Shown piece after piece: positions 24,388 to 32,273 of a DNA stretch of 37,032 nucleotides. This DNA is from Planctomycetia bacterium (GTDB lineage Bacteria > Planctomycetota > Phycisphaerae > Phycisphaerales > SM1A02). A program made the position numbers and the translations under genes. Position 1 is the stretch's first letter; each line of letters starts with the position of its first letter. Where the stretch lies: contig SYHM01000036.1 of assembly GCA_005799205.1 (NCBI GenBank), forward strand, positions 1 to 37,032, written 5' to 3'. The notes under the pieces are model-generated. The model did not search any database. It saw only the letters and a program-made list of their open reading frames with translations, and was not told the origin of the DNA.

Positions 24388-25071
24388 ATGAACAACGAAC
24401 TTCAAGTCGGAACCCCAACCTTCGGTTTCGACGAATCCGCTCGCGAGTCAACGCCTCAAGTCAGCAAGCTCGCGGTCGCGTCTCTCATTCTTTCGATCGT
24501 CGTGTGCTGTCCGTTCACCACCATCGCCGGCCTCGTGACGGGACTTCTCGCGCTGCGCGCCACATCCAAAGATCGCGCGCTCACAGGTCGCTGGCTTGCG
24601 ATCGTCGCGATCGTTGTCTCGCTGCTTGCAACGTTGGGGCAATTCGTGATGGCGTCCCAGGCGTACAACAACATCTTCGTGCCGATCTTCTCAGGCCCAC
24701 AGAGTGCGCTGCTCGCGGGCGCGCGAGGTGACGTCAGTGGGTTTCAGAGTGGTTTCATCGCGACCGCAGCCAATGGGAACACTCCAGAAACCGCCGAGGC
24801 CTTTCTTGCTGCCGTCAAGGAACGCTACGGCGAGTTCGAGAGTGCCAGCCTTGACACGACGACGGCACCTCAGCAACCGCCCGCTGCAGGGCAGGATCTC
24901 GTTGCCGAGTACCAGCTCGACTTTGCCAAGGGCCGAATGCGGGCGACCTGTGCAACCGAGATTGCAACCCAATCTGGAGCGTTCAGCATGCGGTTGCGGA
25001 GCCTCGTGATTCACGACGCAGCTCTTGGTGACCTTCGATACCCGCCTGCACCCACGAGCGAAACCCCCTGA
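24388..25071 (+). CDS. DUF4190-like membrane protein, paralogue 2
   Basis: 227 residues. After a polar N-terminus (1-24) comes the same two-helix DUF4190-like block (LAVASLILSIVVCCPFTTIAG, LLALRATSKDRALTGRWLAI). Then comes a soluble domain (about 95-227) with a helical segment (TPETAEAFLAAVKERYGEF) and strands (LVAEYQLDFAKGRMRATC). The CC-P motif in helix 1 and the R-x-S/K-x-G-R-x-L-A-I motif are shared with paralogue 1, which points to tandem duplication. A weak TACGCT lies 9 bases before the ATG. It ends 3 bp before the mlaF-like gene, so they are probably co-transcribed. Confidence 0.75.
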   Translation: MNNELQVGTPTFGFDESARESTPQVSKLAVASLILSIVVCCPFTTIAGLVTGLLALRATSKDRALTGRWLAIVAIVVSLLATLGQFVMASQAYNNIFVPIFSGPQSALLAGARGDVSGFQSGFIATAANGNTPETAEAFLAAVKERYGEFESASLDTTTAPQQPPAAGQDLVAEYQLDFAKGRMRATCATEIATQSGAFSMRLRSLVIHDAALGDLRYPPAPTSETP

Positions 25072-25074
25072 ATC

Positions 25075-25968
25075 ATGCAAAGCGATGAAATTCGAATCTC
25101 TGTACGCGATTTGGTCAAGACATTCGGCTCCCAGACGGTGCTGACTGGTGTCAACCTAGATATTCGCGCTGGCGAGACGGTCGTCATCATGGGTGGCTCA
25201 GGGTGCGGAAAGACAACGCTGCTTCGTTTGCTCATCGGATCACACACCCCCACCAGCGGTTCAATCTCGCTGCTTGGAAAGGACATCTCAACACTCGACG
25301 CTCAGCAGTCAGACGCGCTCAAGCGGCAGTTCGGCATTCTCTTCCAGTCTGGGGCGCTCTTTCAGTCGATGACGATTGGCGAAAATGTGGCGCTTCCTTT
25401 GCAGGAACACACCGACCTTGCCCCAGAGATCATCGACATTCAAGTCAAGATGAAGCTCGAGCTCGTTGGACTTCGACCACACGCAAACAAGCTTCCTTCG
25501 CAAATCTCAGGAGGAATGATGAAGCGTGCTGGACTCGCGCGCGCGATGGCGATGGATCCAAAGATTCTCTTCTATGACGAGCCAAGCGCTGGACTCGATC
25601 CAGTGACGAGTGCCGAAATCGACCAACTCATCCTTGAACTCACGCGTAGTTTCGGAGTCACGAGTGTGGTGGTCACTCATGAAATGGATAGCGCCTTCAC
25701 GATCGCTGATCGCATGGTCATGCTCGACGGTGGGCGCGTGCTGAAAGTTGACACACGCGAGGCCTTTGATCGAATCCGAAAACTCAGCGAGGCAGACGCT
25801 GCGTTGCTCTCCGAGGATGAGCAGATCGTCTACCAGTTCCTTCGAGGTGCAGCGAATGGTCCGATCACGCGACGGCGCAGTGCAGACGACTATCGCGAGG
25901 ATCTCTTGGGAATTGATTCGCAAGGCAACGACCTAGCAAGCCAACGCGCTTCGGCCGCGCGTTTCTGA
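25075..25968 (+). CDS. MlaF-type ABC transporter ATP-binding protein
   Basis: 297 residues. Walker A is GGSGCGKTTLLRL (about 40-52), the Q-loop is in FGILFQSGALFQSMTIGENV, the signature SGGMMKRAGLARAMAMDP, Walker B ILFYDEPSAGLDPVTS, and the switch His is in VVVTHEMDSAFTIADRMVML. The FQSGALFQSMTV-type Q-loop and SGGM-KRAGLARA are diagnostic of the MlaF family, the ATPase that drives retrograde phospholipid transport. The C-terminal 60 residues are an extra Arg/Asp-rich tail. The usual partners mlaE and mlaD are not adjacent; instead the gene sits between two DUF4190-like genes and murD (6 bp downstream). Confidence 0.88.
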   Translation: MQSDEIRISVRDLVKTFGSQTVLTGVNLDIRAGETVVIMGGSGCGKTTLLRLLIGSHTPTSGSISLLGKDISTLDAQQSDALKRQFGILFQSGALFQSMTIGENVALPLQEHTDLAPEIIDIQVKMKLELVGLRPHANKLPSQISGGMMKRAGLARAMAMDPKILFYDEPSAGLDPVTSAEIDQLILELTRSFGVTSVVVTHEMDSAFTIADRMVMLDGGRVLKVDTREAFDRIRKLSEADAALLSEDEQIVYQFLRGAANGPITRRRSADDYREDLLGIDSQGNDLASQRASAARF

Positions 25969-25974
25969 CCTGCG

Positions 25975-27387
25975 ATGAACGACACGGCGAACCCGATTGT
26001 GAACCCAACTCACTCGGACGAGTGGTTTTCGGGTCGGCGCATCACGCTGATGGGGCTGGGACAGTTCGGCGGAGGCCTCGGAGTAGCTCGATGGCTGCTT
26101 GCTCGCGGCGCTCGGGTGACCATCACGGACCTCGCGAGTGACGCGACACTCGCACCGTCCCTCACTCCCATTGCTGACGCTGTTGCTGATGGCCGAGTCG
26201 ACCTTCATCTTGGGTCACACGACACTCGGGATTTCGAAGGGGCAGACCTCGTGGTTGCAAACGCAGCGGTCCCAAGACCGTGGACCAACAAGTACCTCTG
26301 CGCAGCGCGTGACGCTGGAGTCCCAGTCACAACTGAGATCAGGCTCGCCATCGAGCGCCTCGGCACGGGTCGCATCGTTGGAATCACTGGAAGTTCCGGC
26401 AAGTCGACAACAACTGCGATGACGGCCTGCGCACTCGCGGGGTCTGGACGCGAGGTGCGCTGCGGAGGCAACATTGGGGGATCGCTCCTAGGCGCTTCTC
26501 CGCCATCTGTGCGAGAGTGGATCGTGCTCGAACTCTCGAGCGCTCAACTCTGGTGGCTCTCACGAGATGCTGGGGCTGCAGGATGGTCGCCTCGGGTCGC
26601 TGCACTCACAAACATCGCCGCGAATCATGTCGATTGGCATGGATCGCTCGAGCACTACATTGAATCAAAACGGCAGATCCGTCGCGAGCAACGAGAGGAC
26701 GGAGTCTTTGTGACCGCGTTCACGCGCGAAAACCGAGTCGAATCGGAGGCGTTCGCCCGCTCGACGGCTGGGGGAGGATGGTGGATCGGCGGGAACGATC
26801 CTGCATCGCTCGGAATGGAGGAGGTTGCGCTCGCGATCCCCGGCGAGCACCAACAGCGCAATGCGCAATTGGCGCTCGCAATCGCGGCAACCTGCGCGGA
26901 CATCGATGGAGAACCAGCAAACCTCAGCGGCGCGCGCGCTGCGCTGCGCTCATTCCAAGGGCTTGAACACCGACTTCAAGCAGTCGGAGTCGTGAACGGT
27001 GTTCGTTGCTTCAACGACTCAAAGGCGACGACTCCACAAGCAACTCACCTCGCCCTTGCATCGCTCGGCAACCTCTCTCGCATCCACCTGATCGCTGGTG
27101 GGTACGACAAGAAGATCGACCTCTCCTCGATTCGGGATCTCGCAGGCAAGGTCGCCGGGCTTTATGCCATTGGTGAGACCGCGCGAGCGATCGCACCCGC
27201 TCCCCCAGCGTTGCGATTCGACTCCTTGGCCGAGGCTGTCGCGAGCGCCTTCGCACATGCCAAGAGCGGAGACACGCTGCTGCTTTCGCCAAGTTGTGCG
27301 AGCTTCGATCAGTTCACGAATTATGAAGCGCGCGGACACGCCTTTATCAAACTCGTGCGAGATCGTGTGGCAGGCAGTCATTGCTAG
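25975..27387 (+). CDS. murD: UDP-N-acetylmuramoyl-L-alanine--D-glutamate ligase
   Basis: MurD adds D-glutamate to UDP-MurNAc-L-Ala in the cytoplasm. The 470-residue protein has the N-terminal UDP-binding Rossmann fold (TLMGLGQFGGGLGVARWL), the ATP P-loop GITGSSGKSTTTA, the central motif LTNIAANHVDWHGSLEHYIE plus SK with the catalytic His, and the C-terminal GLEHRLQAVGVVNGVRCFND plus SKATTP signature, then LIAGGYDKKIDL. PSCASFDQFTNYEARGHAF is the terminal Mur-ligase motif. The first 17 residues are an unconserved polar extension. It is separate from murG/ftsW, so the mur genes do not form one dcw cluster here. Confidence 0.94.
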   Translation: MNDTANPIVNPTHSDEWFSGRRITLMGLGQFGGGLGVARWLLARGARVTITDLASDATLAPSLTPIADAVADGRVDLHLGSHDTRDFEGADLVVANAAVPRPWTNKYLCAARDAGVPVTTEIRLAIERLGTGRIVGITGSSGKSTTTAMTACALAGSGREVRCGGNIGGSLLGASPPSVREWIVLELSSAQLWWLSRDAGAAGWSPRVAALTNIAANHVDWHGSLEHYIESKRQIRREQREDGVFVTAFTRENRVESEAFARSTAGGGWWIGGNDPASLGMEEVALAIPGEHQQRNAQLALAIAATCADIDGEPANLSGARAALRSFQGLEHRLQAVGVVNGVRCFNDSKATTPQATHLALASLGNLSRIHLIAGGYDKKIDLSSIRDLAGKVAGLYAIGETARAIAPAPPALRFDSLAEAVASAFAHAKSGDTLLLSPSCASFDQFTNYEARGHAFIKLVRDRVAGSHC

Positions 27388-27390
27388 ACT
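27385..27390 (+). promoter_or_regulatory. Possible extended -10 of the lipoprotein gene
   Basis: TGC-TAGACT overlaps the murD stop codon TAG. Transcription near 27397 would give a 25-nt leader. A -35 is not visible. Because TAG is a stop codon here, the match could be coincidental. Confidence 0.25.
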
Positions 27391-27422
27391 CTCAGCGTGC
27401 GCTCTCGTTGCAGACTTCTCAC

Positions 27423-27920
27423 ATGAAATCACTCACATCCATCGCTCTCGCATCGCTCTGGGCTGTTGCTTTCTTCGCACTTCTCGTGGGTTGCTACACC
27501 CCAGCGGGCGGATTCAATCCTGGTACCGGCCGAGGGTTTGTCTACATTTCGACACCAACCCGTCCTGTGACGATCACGCTCGTGGACACTCGAAATGGTG
27601 AGGCGTTCTTCAAGTTGGACATTCCCGTTGGAGAGCAATTGACCTTCAAGTTTGTTGAGGGTTCTGGAACTGGTGCACGCATGGAGCCAACCAAGATGCT
27701 CTGGTCGGTGTGGGAGGCGAAGACCGAGTTTGGGTCGCTCAATAATCAACTCATCTGCCCTCCTGAGTCTTGCCGCAGAATCGACGTGACCTATCGACCG
27801 GCTCCCGAGGATCCACCGGTTGATCCAACCCTTTTGATCCCGCCCGACTCGGCCGCTCCAACGTCCGGTCCTGACACCCCCGCGGGTGGGGCTCAGCTTC
27901 CCAATCGCCCGAAGGACTGA
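27423..27920 (+). CDS. Predicted small lipoprotein of unknown function
   Basis: 165 residues. The signal peptide ends in the lipobox LLVGC, so Cys24 would be lipidated after LspA cleavage. The mature part begins YTPAGGFNPGTGRGFVYIS and has a compact beta-type domain (TITLVDTRNGEAFFKLDIPV, TEFGSLNNQLICPPESCRR) with one Cys pair. It ends in a Pro-rich, low-complexity tail (about 125-165). Not recognised beyond the lipoprotein signal. The start at 27423 was chosen for the signal peptide; an upstream TTG at 27381 would add 14 residues and overlap murD. It ends 7 bp before ispF. Confidence 0.75.
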   Translation: MKSLTSIALASLWAVAFFALLVGCYTPAGGFNPGTGRGFVYISTPTRPVTITLVDTRNGEAFFKLDIPVGEQLTFKFVEGSGTGARMEPTKMLWSVWEAKTEFGSLNNQLICPPESCRRIDVTYRPAPEDPPVDPTLLIPPDSAAPTSGPDTPAGGAQLPNRPKD

Positions 27921-27927
27921 CCGAGCG

Positions 27928-28422
27928 ATGCGGGTTGGCCACGGGTACGACCTACACCGACTTGAACCGCACCCGCCTCGTGGGCAAGGGCGTCCATTCG
28001 TACTCGGCGGTGTTGCGTTCGATCATCCAACGGGACCCGTTGCGCACTCGGATGGCGATGCACTCTTGCACGCGCTCACGGATGCAATACTTGGAGCCAT
28101 CGGATCGGCTGATATCGGGCAACTCTTTCCAGACAGCGACCACGCCAACGAAGGAGCGAACTCTGCTCGGTTTCTTCGCGAGGCCATCACGCGCATGAGA
28201 GGTGCCGGATTCGAAGTGGGCAACATCGACTGCACTGTGATCTGTGAACGCCCCAAGATCGGACCTCGCCGCGGCGAGATCGTGAACCACCTCGCGCGAC
28301 TGCTCGGCTGCGATCCAGTGTGCATCAATGTGAAGGGCAAGTCTCATGAGCAAGTGGATGCAGTCGGTGAGGGGCGTGCAATCGAAGTGCACGTGGTCGC
28401 CCTCTTGCAACCATCGGGATGA
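27928..28422 (+). CDS. ispF: 2-C-methyl-D-erythritol 2,4-cyclodiphosphate synthase
   Basis: IspF closes the cyclic diphosphate in the MEP pathway of isoprenoid synthesis. The protein has 164 residues. GHGYDLHRL supplies zinc ligands Asp8 and His10. His48 in SDGDALLHALTDAILGA is the third ligand, shifted from E. coli His42 by a six-residue insert after HRLEP. Other family motifs are GDIGQLFPDSD (as SADIGQLFPDSD), ERPKIGP and NVKGKSHEQVDAVGEGRAIE, the last read as NVKGKSHEQVDAVG plus EGRAIE (usual KATT-E-LG-GR-EGIA). The start at 27928 is supported by GAAGGA ten bases upstream. The C-terminal ERPKI and KGKS regions are conserved. Confidence 0.94.
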   Translation: MRVGHGYDLHRLEPHPPRGQGRPFVLGGVAFDHPTGPVAHSDGDALLHALTDAILGAIGSADIGQLFPDSDHANEGANSARFLREAITRMRGAGFEVGNIDCTVICERPKIGPRRGEIVNHLARLLGCDPVCINVKGKSHEQVDAVGEGRAIEVHVVALLQPSG

Positions 28423-28436
28423 AATGAACCGAACCC

Positions 28437-28442
28437 TATACT
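28437..28442 (+). promoter_or_regulatory. Putative -10 hexamer of a leaderless transcript
   Basis: TATACT, 7 bases before the ATG of the kinase-like fusion gene, in the 27-bp gap after ispF. This is close to the TATAAT consensus. No Shine-Dalgarno and no -35 consensus are seen. Confidence 0.45.
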
Positions 28443-28449
28443 CGCTTGC

Positions 28450-29583
28450 ATGAGAGCTGTCGTCACTGGGCAAGTTGGCATTGACAAAAAGCACTACCTG
28501 CAAGCAGTTGTCACAGCGGGCGGCGAGCGCGGTGACCGGATCGACCTCTTTAATATCGGCGACCGGATGTACGCCGAGGCGACCGATGTGCGCCCTGGAC
28601 GCATTCTTGACCTTCCGATTTCGCGCCTCGCGAGCCTGCGACGCGCCGCGTTCAAGGATGTGATCGCCGCGACCCAACCCAAACAGAGCCATCCACATCT
28701 GATGGTGAACACACACGCGACCTTTCGGTGGCGTCACGGCCTCTTCAGTGCGTTTGACTTTGACCAGTTACTCAAACTTGAGCCGAACTGTTTCATCTGT
28801 CTGGTTGACAATGTCGAGACGATTCACCATCGACTTCACCGGGACCACGTCATCGACGCAACGCTCAAGGATTGTATGGTTTGGCGCGAAGAGGAGATCC
28901 TCGCAACCGAACTCATGGCGCAGGCGCTTGGGTGCAGTAACAATTTCTATGTTCTCAGTCGTGGACGGCAGCAGGACACCGTCGAGACATGCCTGAGGCT
29001 TATCACGCGGCCTGAGATGCGCAAGGTCTACCCGTCGTTTCCGATGAGCCATGTGATGGACATGGCAGATGTGATGGCTGAAATCAATCACTTTCGAGCG
29101 GAACTCGCGAAGCACTTCATTACGTTCGATCCAGGCGATGTCGACGAGAAGTTGCTGCTCGATCGTGCGCTCGACGCTGCGCGCAAGGGCGAGGACTTTG
29201 TCGAAGTGCAGCCGCACTCCTTCGGTGGTCGCGAGGGGAATCCAACGATGCGGCTCCCGGTACGTGAAGTGCTCGACATTGCGGGAGATATCGATGGGCA
29301 GATCTACATGCGCGACTTCAAGCTCGTTGACCAAAGCGACATGATTGTTTCGCTCGTGCCAGAACTTGCCGGCGGAGTGCCTGGCCTCTCGAGCGGGGTC
29401 GAACGCGAACTGCATCATGCCTTCGAACACACGAAAGAGGTGTATGTCGTCTGGAAACCAAAGAAGAACCCAAGCCCGTTCATCACCGAAACTGCAACGC
29501 GCATCTTTCGCAGCGTCGATGAGGCTCTCGGGTTCTTCGATAGCGAGGGGATGCTCGCTCCGACATCCCTCTTCGGGCACTGA
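28450..29583 (+). CDS. Fusion: archaeal adenylate-kinase-like domain plus nucleoside deoxyribosyltransferase-like domain
   Basis: 377 residues in two halves. Residues 1-190 follow archaeal AdkA-type adenylate kinases in layout: a P-loop-like start, FNIGDRMY, LMVNTHATFRW (usual form VDTHATIK) and CFICLVDNVETIHHRLHRD. The P-loop is degenerate: TGQVGIDKKHY keeps Lys13, but the last Gly is Asp12 and the Ser/Thr is Lys14. Residues 193-335 resemble the nucleoside 2-deoxyribosyltransferase/TIR-like Rossmannoid: VYPSFPMSHV, EINHFRAELAKHFITFDP, RDFKLVDQSDMIVSLVPE and SSGVERELHHAF, where Glu318 or Glu320 is placed like the catalytic Glu. The domain calls are from motifs only. Nucleotide binding, cleavage or sensing is inferred; the real role is unknown. 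Confidence 0.6.
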   Translation: MRAVVTGQVGIDKKHYLQAVVTAGGERGDRIDLFNIGDRMYAEATDVRPGRILDLPISRLASLRRAAFKDVIAATQPKQSHPHLMVNTHATFRWRHGLFSAFDFDQLLKLEPNCFICLVDNVETIHHRLHRDHVIDATLKDCMVWREEEILATELMAQALGCSNNFYVLSRGRQQDTVETCLRLITRPEMRKVYPSFPMSHVMDMADVMAEINHFRAELAKHFITFDPGDVDEKLLLDRALDAARKGEDFVEVQPHSFGGREGNPTMRLPVREVLDIAGDIDGQIYMRDFKLVDQSDMIVSLVPELAGGVPGLSSGVERELHHAFEHTKEVYVVWKPKKNPSPFITETATRIFRSVDEALGFFDSEGMLAPTSLFGH

Positions 29584-29604
29584 TGGCGCCCAGAACGCCG
29601 CGAA

Positions 29605-30405
29605 GTGCCACGATTCCATCTGCGAGTTGCATACGACGGCACTGACTTTCACGGCTGGCAGCGGCAAGAACCGCCCGACCTCGAACCACTGCGCACCGCA
29701 CAGGGAGTGTTGACCGACGCGATCGCGCACTTACTGCACGAGCGTGTCTCGGTCAATGGAGCGAGCCGGACCGATCGCGGCGTCCACGCGAGAGGCCAAG
29801 TCGCAGCTTTTTCGGCGACGCATTGCCGCGTGCCACTCGAGCGACTCCCAATGGCAATCAACTCGCGCCTTCCACCAGACATCGAAGTGCGTGAGGCCAA
29901 GCTGGTTCGTGACGAGTTTGATCCGGTGCGTGACTGCGTCAGCAAGAGCTACTCGTACCGCCTCAGACATGGATCTCTCGGGCGACCACCGCATGTGAAC
30001 GGGAGACCTGACCCATTCGACCGGGACATGACTGCAAGCTGCCACCAAGCACTCGATCTCGCCGCGATGCAGCGGGCGACTCACGCAATGACAGGCACCG
30101 CCGATTTCAAGTCGTTCGCTCACGCTCCTGAACAGCGTGAGACGACGGTGCGCACGGTCCACACATGCACGGTCAATGCGATAGGCCCTGGATTGCTGCG
30201 ATTTGATGTGGCAGGAAGCGGGTTTCTCTATCACATGGTGCGCATCATGGTTGGCACACTCGTCGATGTTGGGCGCGGCCGCCTTGATGCGAGCGCGATC
30301 CCACAGATCATCGCCTCGTGCGACCGCACACAGGCCGGTCAGACGATGCCTGCACAGGGCCTCTGCCTCGAGTGGATCCACTACGGCGGAAAGGACTGCC
30401 TGTGA
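29605..30405 (+). CDS. truA: tRNA pseudouridine(38-40) synthase TruA
   Basis: TruA makes pseudouridine at positions 38-40 of the tRNA anticodon arm. The 266-residue length is standard. VAYDGTDFHGWQRQ (8-21) is the N-terminal signature, and GASRTDRGVHARGQVAAF (52-69) holds the catalytic Asp57. Further family motifs are AINSRLPPDI, SYSYRLRHG, GTADFKSFAH and FLYHMVRIMVGTLVDVGRGR. The start is GTG at 29605. A nearby ATG (29583) is in another frame, and no ribosome-binding site is obvious. Its stop overlaps the GTG start of the glycosyltransferase gene by GTGA, giving coupled translation. Confidence 0.94.
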   Translation: MPRFHLRVAYDGTDFHGWQRQEPPDLEPLRTAQGVLTDAIAHLLHERVSVNGASRTDRGVHARGQVAAFSATHCRVPLERLPMAINSRLPPDIEVREAKLVRDEFDPVRDCVSKSYSYRLRHGSLGRPPHVNGRPDPFDRDMTASCHQALDLAAMQRATHAMTGTADFKSFAHAPEQRETTVRTVHTCTVNAIGPGLLRFDVAGSGFLYHMVRIMVGTLVDVGRGRLDASAIPQIIASCDRTQAGQTMPAQGLCLEWIHYGGKDCL

Positions 30406-31571
30406 GAATCCTGCACATTTCGACACGCCTCATCCTCGGAGGGTCGCAGGAGAACACCTTGCTCTCATGCACCATTAGCGCCGACCGTGGCCATGAAGTC
30501 GCGCTCGCGTTTGGTCCAATCCACGGACCTGAAGGATCTCTCCTACCACGCCTCGCCGCCGACACTCGCATTGAGCGGTTCGAGGTGCCAACGCTCACGC
30601 GCTCTGTCGACCCCATACGTGACTGGCAATGCGCGAGGCAACTGCGGGCACTGATTCGAGAGTGGAAGCCGGATGTCGTGCACACGCACTCGTCGAAAGC
30701 AGGAATTCTCGGGCGTGCGGCTGGGTGGGACGAAGGCGTGCCTGCAGTGGTGCACACGATTCACGGACTCCCTTTTCATCCATACCAGTCTTCGCTCAAG
30801 AATTGGGCGTTTGTTCGCGCCGAGCGGTGGGCTGCAAAGCGATGTCACGCAATTGTGAGCGTGGCGGATGCAATGACGGCGACCGCACGGTCGCATGGCA
30901 TCGGCCGGGCAGAACAGTTCGTGACGATTCGAAGTGGGATGGAGGTCGCCGCGTGGCAGAACTCCGCGAACGATCGAGCACGTACGCGCGCTCGGTTTGG
31001 GTGGGACGATCAGACGATCGTTCTTGGCACCGTTGCGCGACTCGACCGGCTCAAAGGCCATGATGACTTGATCGATGCCTTCGGTGGACTGCTCAGCCGC
31101 GAGACCGGAGGTCCGATCGCGATGCTGTGGGTCGGGGATGGGTGGTGGCGAGAGCGGCTCGAAGCGCGGCTCGCACGAAAGAACCTCTCGCACCGCGTGA
31201 CTCTGACTGGGCTCGTCGATCCAGCTGAAATCCCAGCGCTCGTCTCTGCGATGGATCTCGTCGTGCATCCCTCGTACCGAGAGGGACTCCCTCGTGCTGT
31301 CGTGCAGGGGCTCCTCGGGGGCAAGCCCGTGATCGCATACGACATCGACGGAGCCCGCGAAGTCTGCAAGCACGGTGAGACGGGATTGCTCGTCAAAGCA
31401 GGAGACCTCACTGGGCTACAAGCTTCCGCCGCACAACTCATCGCCGATCCAGCCCTTCGCGCAGCCATGGGATCGCGCGGCCGTGAGTTGGCTCAAACTG
31501 AGTTCGACGCCCAAACGATGGTCGATCAATTGCTCGCCCTTTACACGCGAATCCTCAGCCTGGGAAAGTAG
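30402..31571 (+). CDS. GT4-family glycosyltransferase
   Basis: 389 residues with the two Rossmann domains of a GT-B enzyme. The N-terminal acceptor domain opens RILHISTRLILGGSQENTLL, with HTHSSKAGILGR and HTIHGLPFHPYQ further on. The C-terminal donor domain has GTVARLDRLKGHDDLIDAF, LWVGDGWWRERLE, VTLTGLVDPAEIPALVSAMD and HPSYREGLPRAVVQGLLGG. In this last motif the second Glu of the usual E-x7-E pair is Gln. The donor sugar is unknown. The GTG start is supported by GGAAAGGA 4-5 bases upstream. The adjacent deacetylase suggests both act on one GlcNAc-type product (inference). Confidence 0.88.
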   Translation: MRILHISTRLILGGSQENTLLSCTISADRGHEVALAFGPIHGPEGSLLPRLAADTRIERFEVPTLTRSVDPIRDWQCARQLRALIREWKPDVVHTHSSKAGILGRAAGWDEGVPAVVHTIHGLPFHPYQSSLKNWAFVRAERWAAKRCHAIVSVADAMTATARSHGIGRAEQFVTIRSGMEVAAWQNSANDRARTRARFGWDDQTIVLGTVARLDRLKGHDDLIDAFGGLLSRETGGPIAMLWVGDGWWRERLEARLARKNLSHRVTLTGLVDPAEIPALVSAMDLVVHPSYREGLPRAVVQGLLGGKPVIAYDIDGAREVCKHGETGLLVKAGDLTGLQASAAQLIADPALRAAMGSRGRELAQTEFDAQTMVDQLLALYTRILSLGK

Positions 31572-31574
31572 AGT
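31569..31574 (+). promoter_or_regulatory. Putative -10 hexamer of a leaderless deacetylase transcript
   Basis: TAGAGT, 6 bases before the ATG at 31581. Its TAG is also the stop codon of the glycosyltransferase gene, which weakens the case. GGGAAAG lies 13 bases before the ATG, too far for a normal Shine-Dalgarno. Confidence 0.3.
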
Positions 31575-31580
31575 CACAAC

Positions 31581-32258
31581 ATGCGAATCGCAGTCTTCGG
31601 TCCCCACCCTGATGATCAAGAGCTCGGCATGGGAGGGACGATCGCGAAACTGGCGTCGCTTGGTCATTCCGTGACCCTCGTCGACATGACGGATGGCGAG
31701 CCGACTCCGCACGGATCTCGCGAGATTCGCGCACGTGAAGCTGCGGCAGCGGCAGCAATTTTGGGGGCAACTCGCGTGCAACTCGGTCTTGAGAATCGGT
31801 CACTCGTCAACGACCTCGAGTCGCGCGCACGAGTGGCGGGCGCCATTCGCTCACTGCAACCTGACATCATCTTCGCACCACACCCCGATGATGTGCACCC
31901 CGATCACATTGCCGCATGTGCTCTTGTCGAGGCGGGGCGATTTGCCGCGAAGTACACCAAGAGCGACCTCGCCGGAGCACCCTGGCACGCGCCGCTGCTC
32001 TTTCACTACTACGCGATTCACTTACGCTCGGTGCCGCAGCCATCGGTCGTGGCAGACACGACCGGCTTCGCAGCTGCCAAGAGTCGCGCGATCCTCGCGT
32101 ACGAGAGTCAGTTTGTTGTCAACGAGTCCAATCGCAAGGTGCCTCAGTGGATCGACGCGGCCGGCGTTTACTTTGGCAGTCGAATCGGAACCGATACCGC
32201 GGAACCATTCTTCACTCGCGCGTCTGTGGCATTCGACTTCTCATCGGTGCGGGTCTGA
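31581..32258 (+). CDS. PIG-L/LmbE-family deacetylase, BshB1-like
   Basis: 225 residues. Zinc-dependent amidases of this family remove acetyl groups from GlcNAc-type substrates. FGPHPDDQELGMGG holds ligands His9 and Asp12 with the general base at Asp11; His109 in HPDDVHPDHIAA completes the site. DMTDGEPTPHGSREIRAREA plus AAAAAILGA matches the BshB1 form, in which N-acetylglucosaminyl-malate is deacetylated in bacillithiol synthesis. The upstream GT4 gene lacks the BshA signature and bshC is not here, so a glycan or thiol role is equally possible. Ends near dut (convergent, 15 bp gap). Confidence 0.85.
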   Translation: MRIAVFGPHPDDQELGMGGTIAKLASLGHSVTLVDMTDGEPTPHGSREIRAREAAAAAAILGATRVQLGLENRSLVNDLESRARVAGAIRSLQPDIIFAPHPDDVHPDHIAACALVEAGRFAAKYTKSDLAGAPWHAPLLFHYYAIHLRSVPQPSVVADTTGFAAAKSRAILAYESQFVVNESNRKVPQWIDAAGVYFGSRIGTDTAEPFFTRASVAFDFSSVRV

Positions 32259-32273
32259 GAACCGCGGCACCCA

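Noticed and set aside
28768-29730. Long antisense reading frame (320 codons) opposite the kinase-like fusion and truA
   Set aside because: The sense strand carries recognisable domains in both genes. The antisense frame has no recognisable motif and is typical of GC-rich shadow frames.
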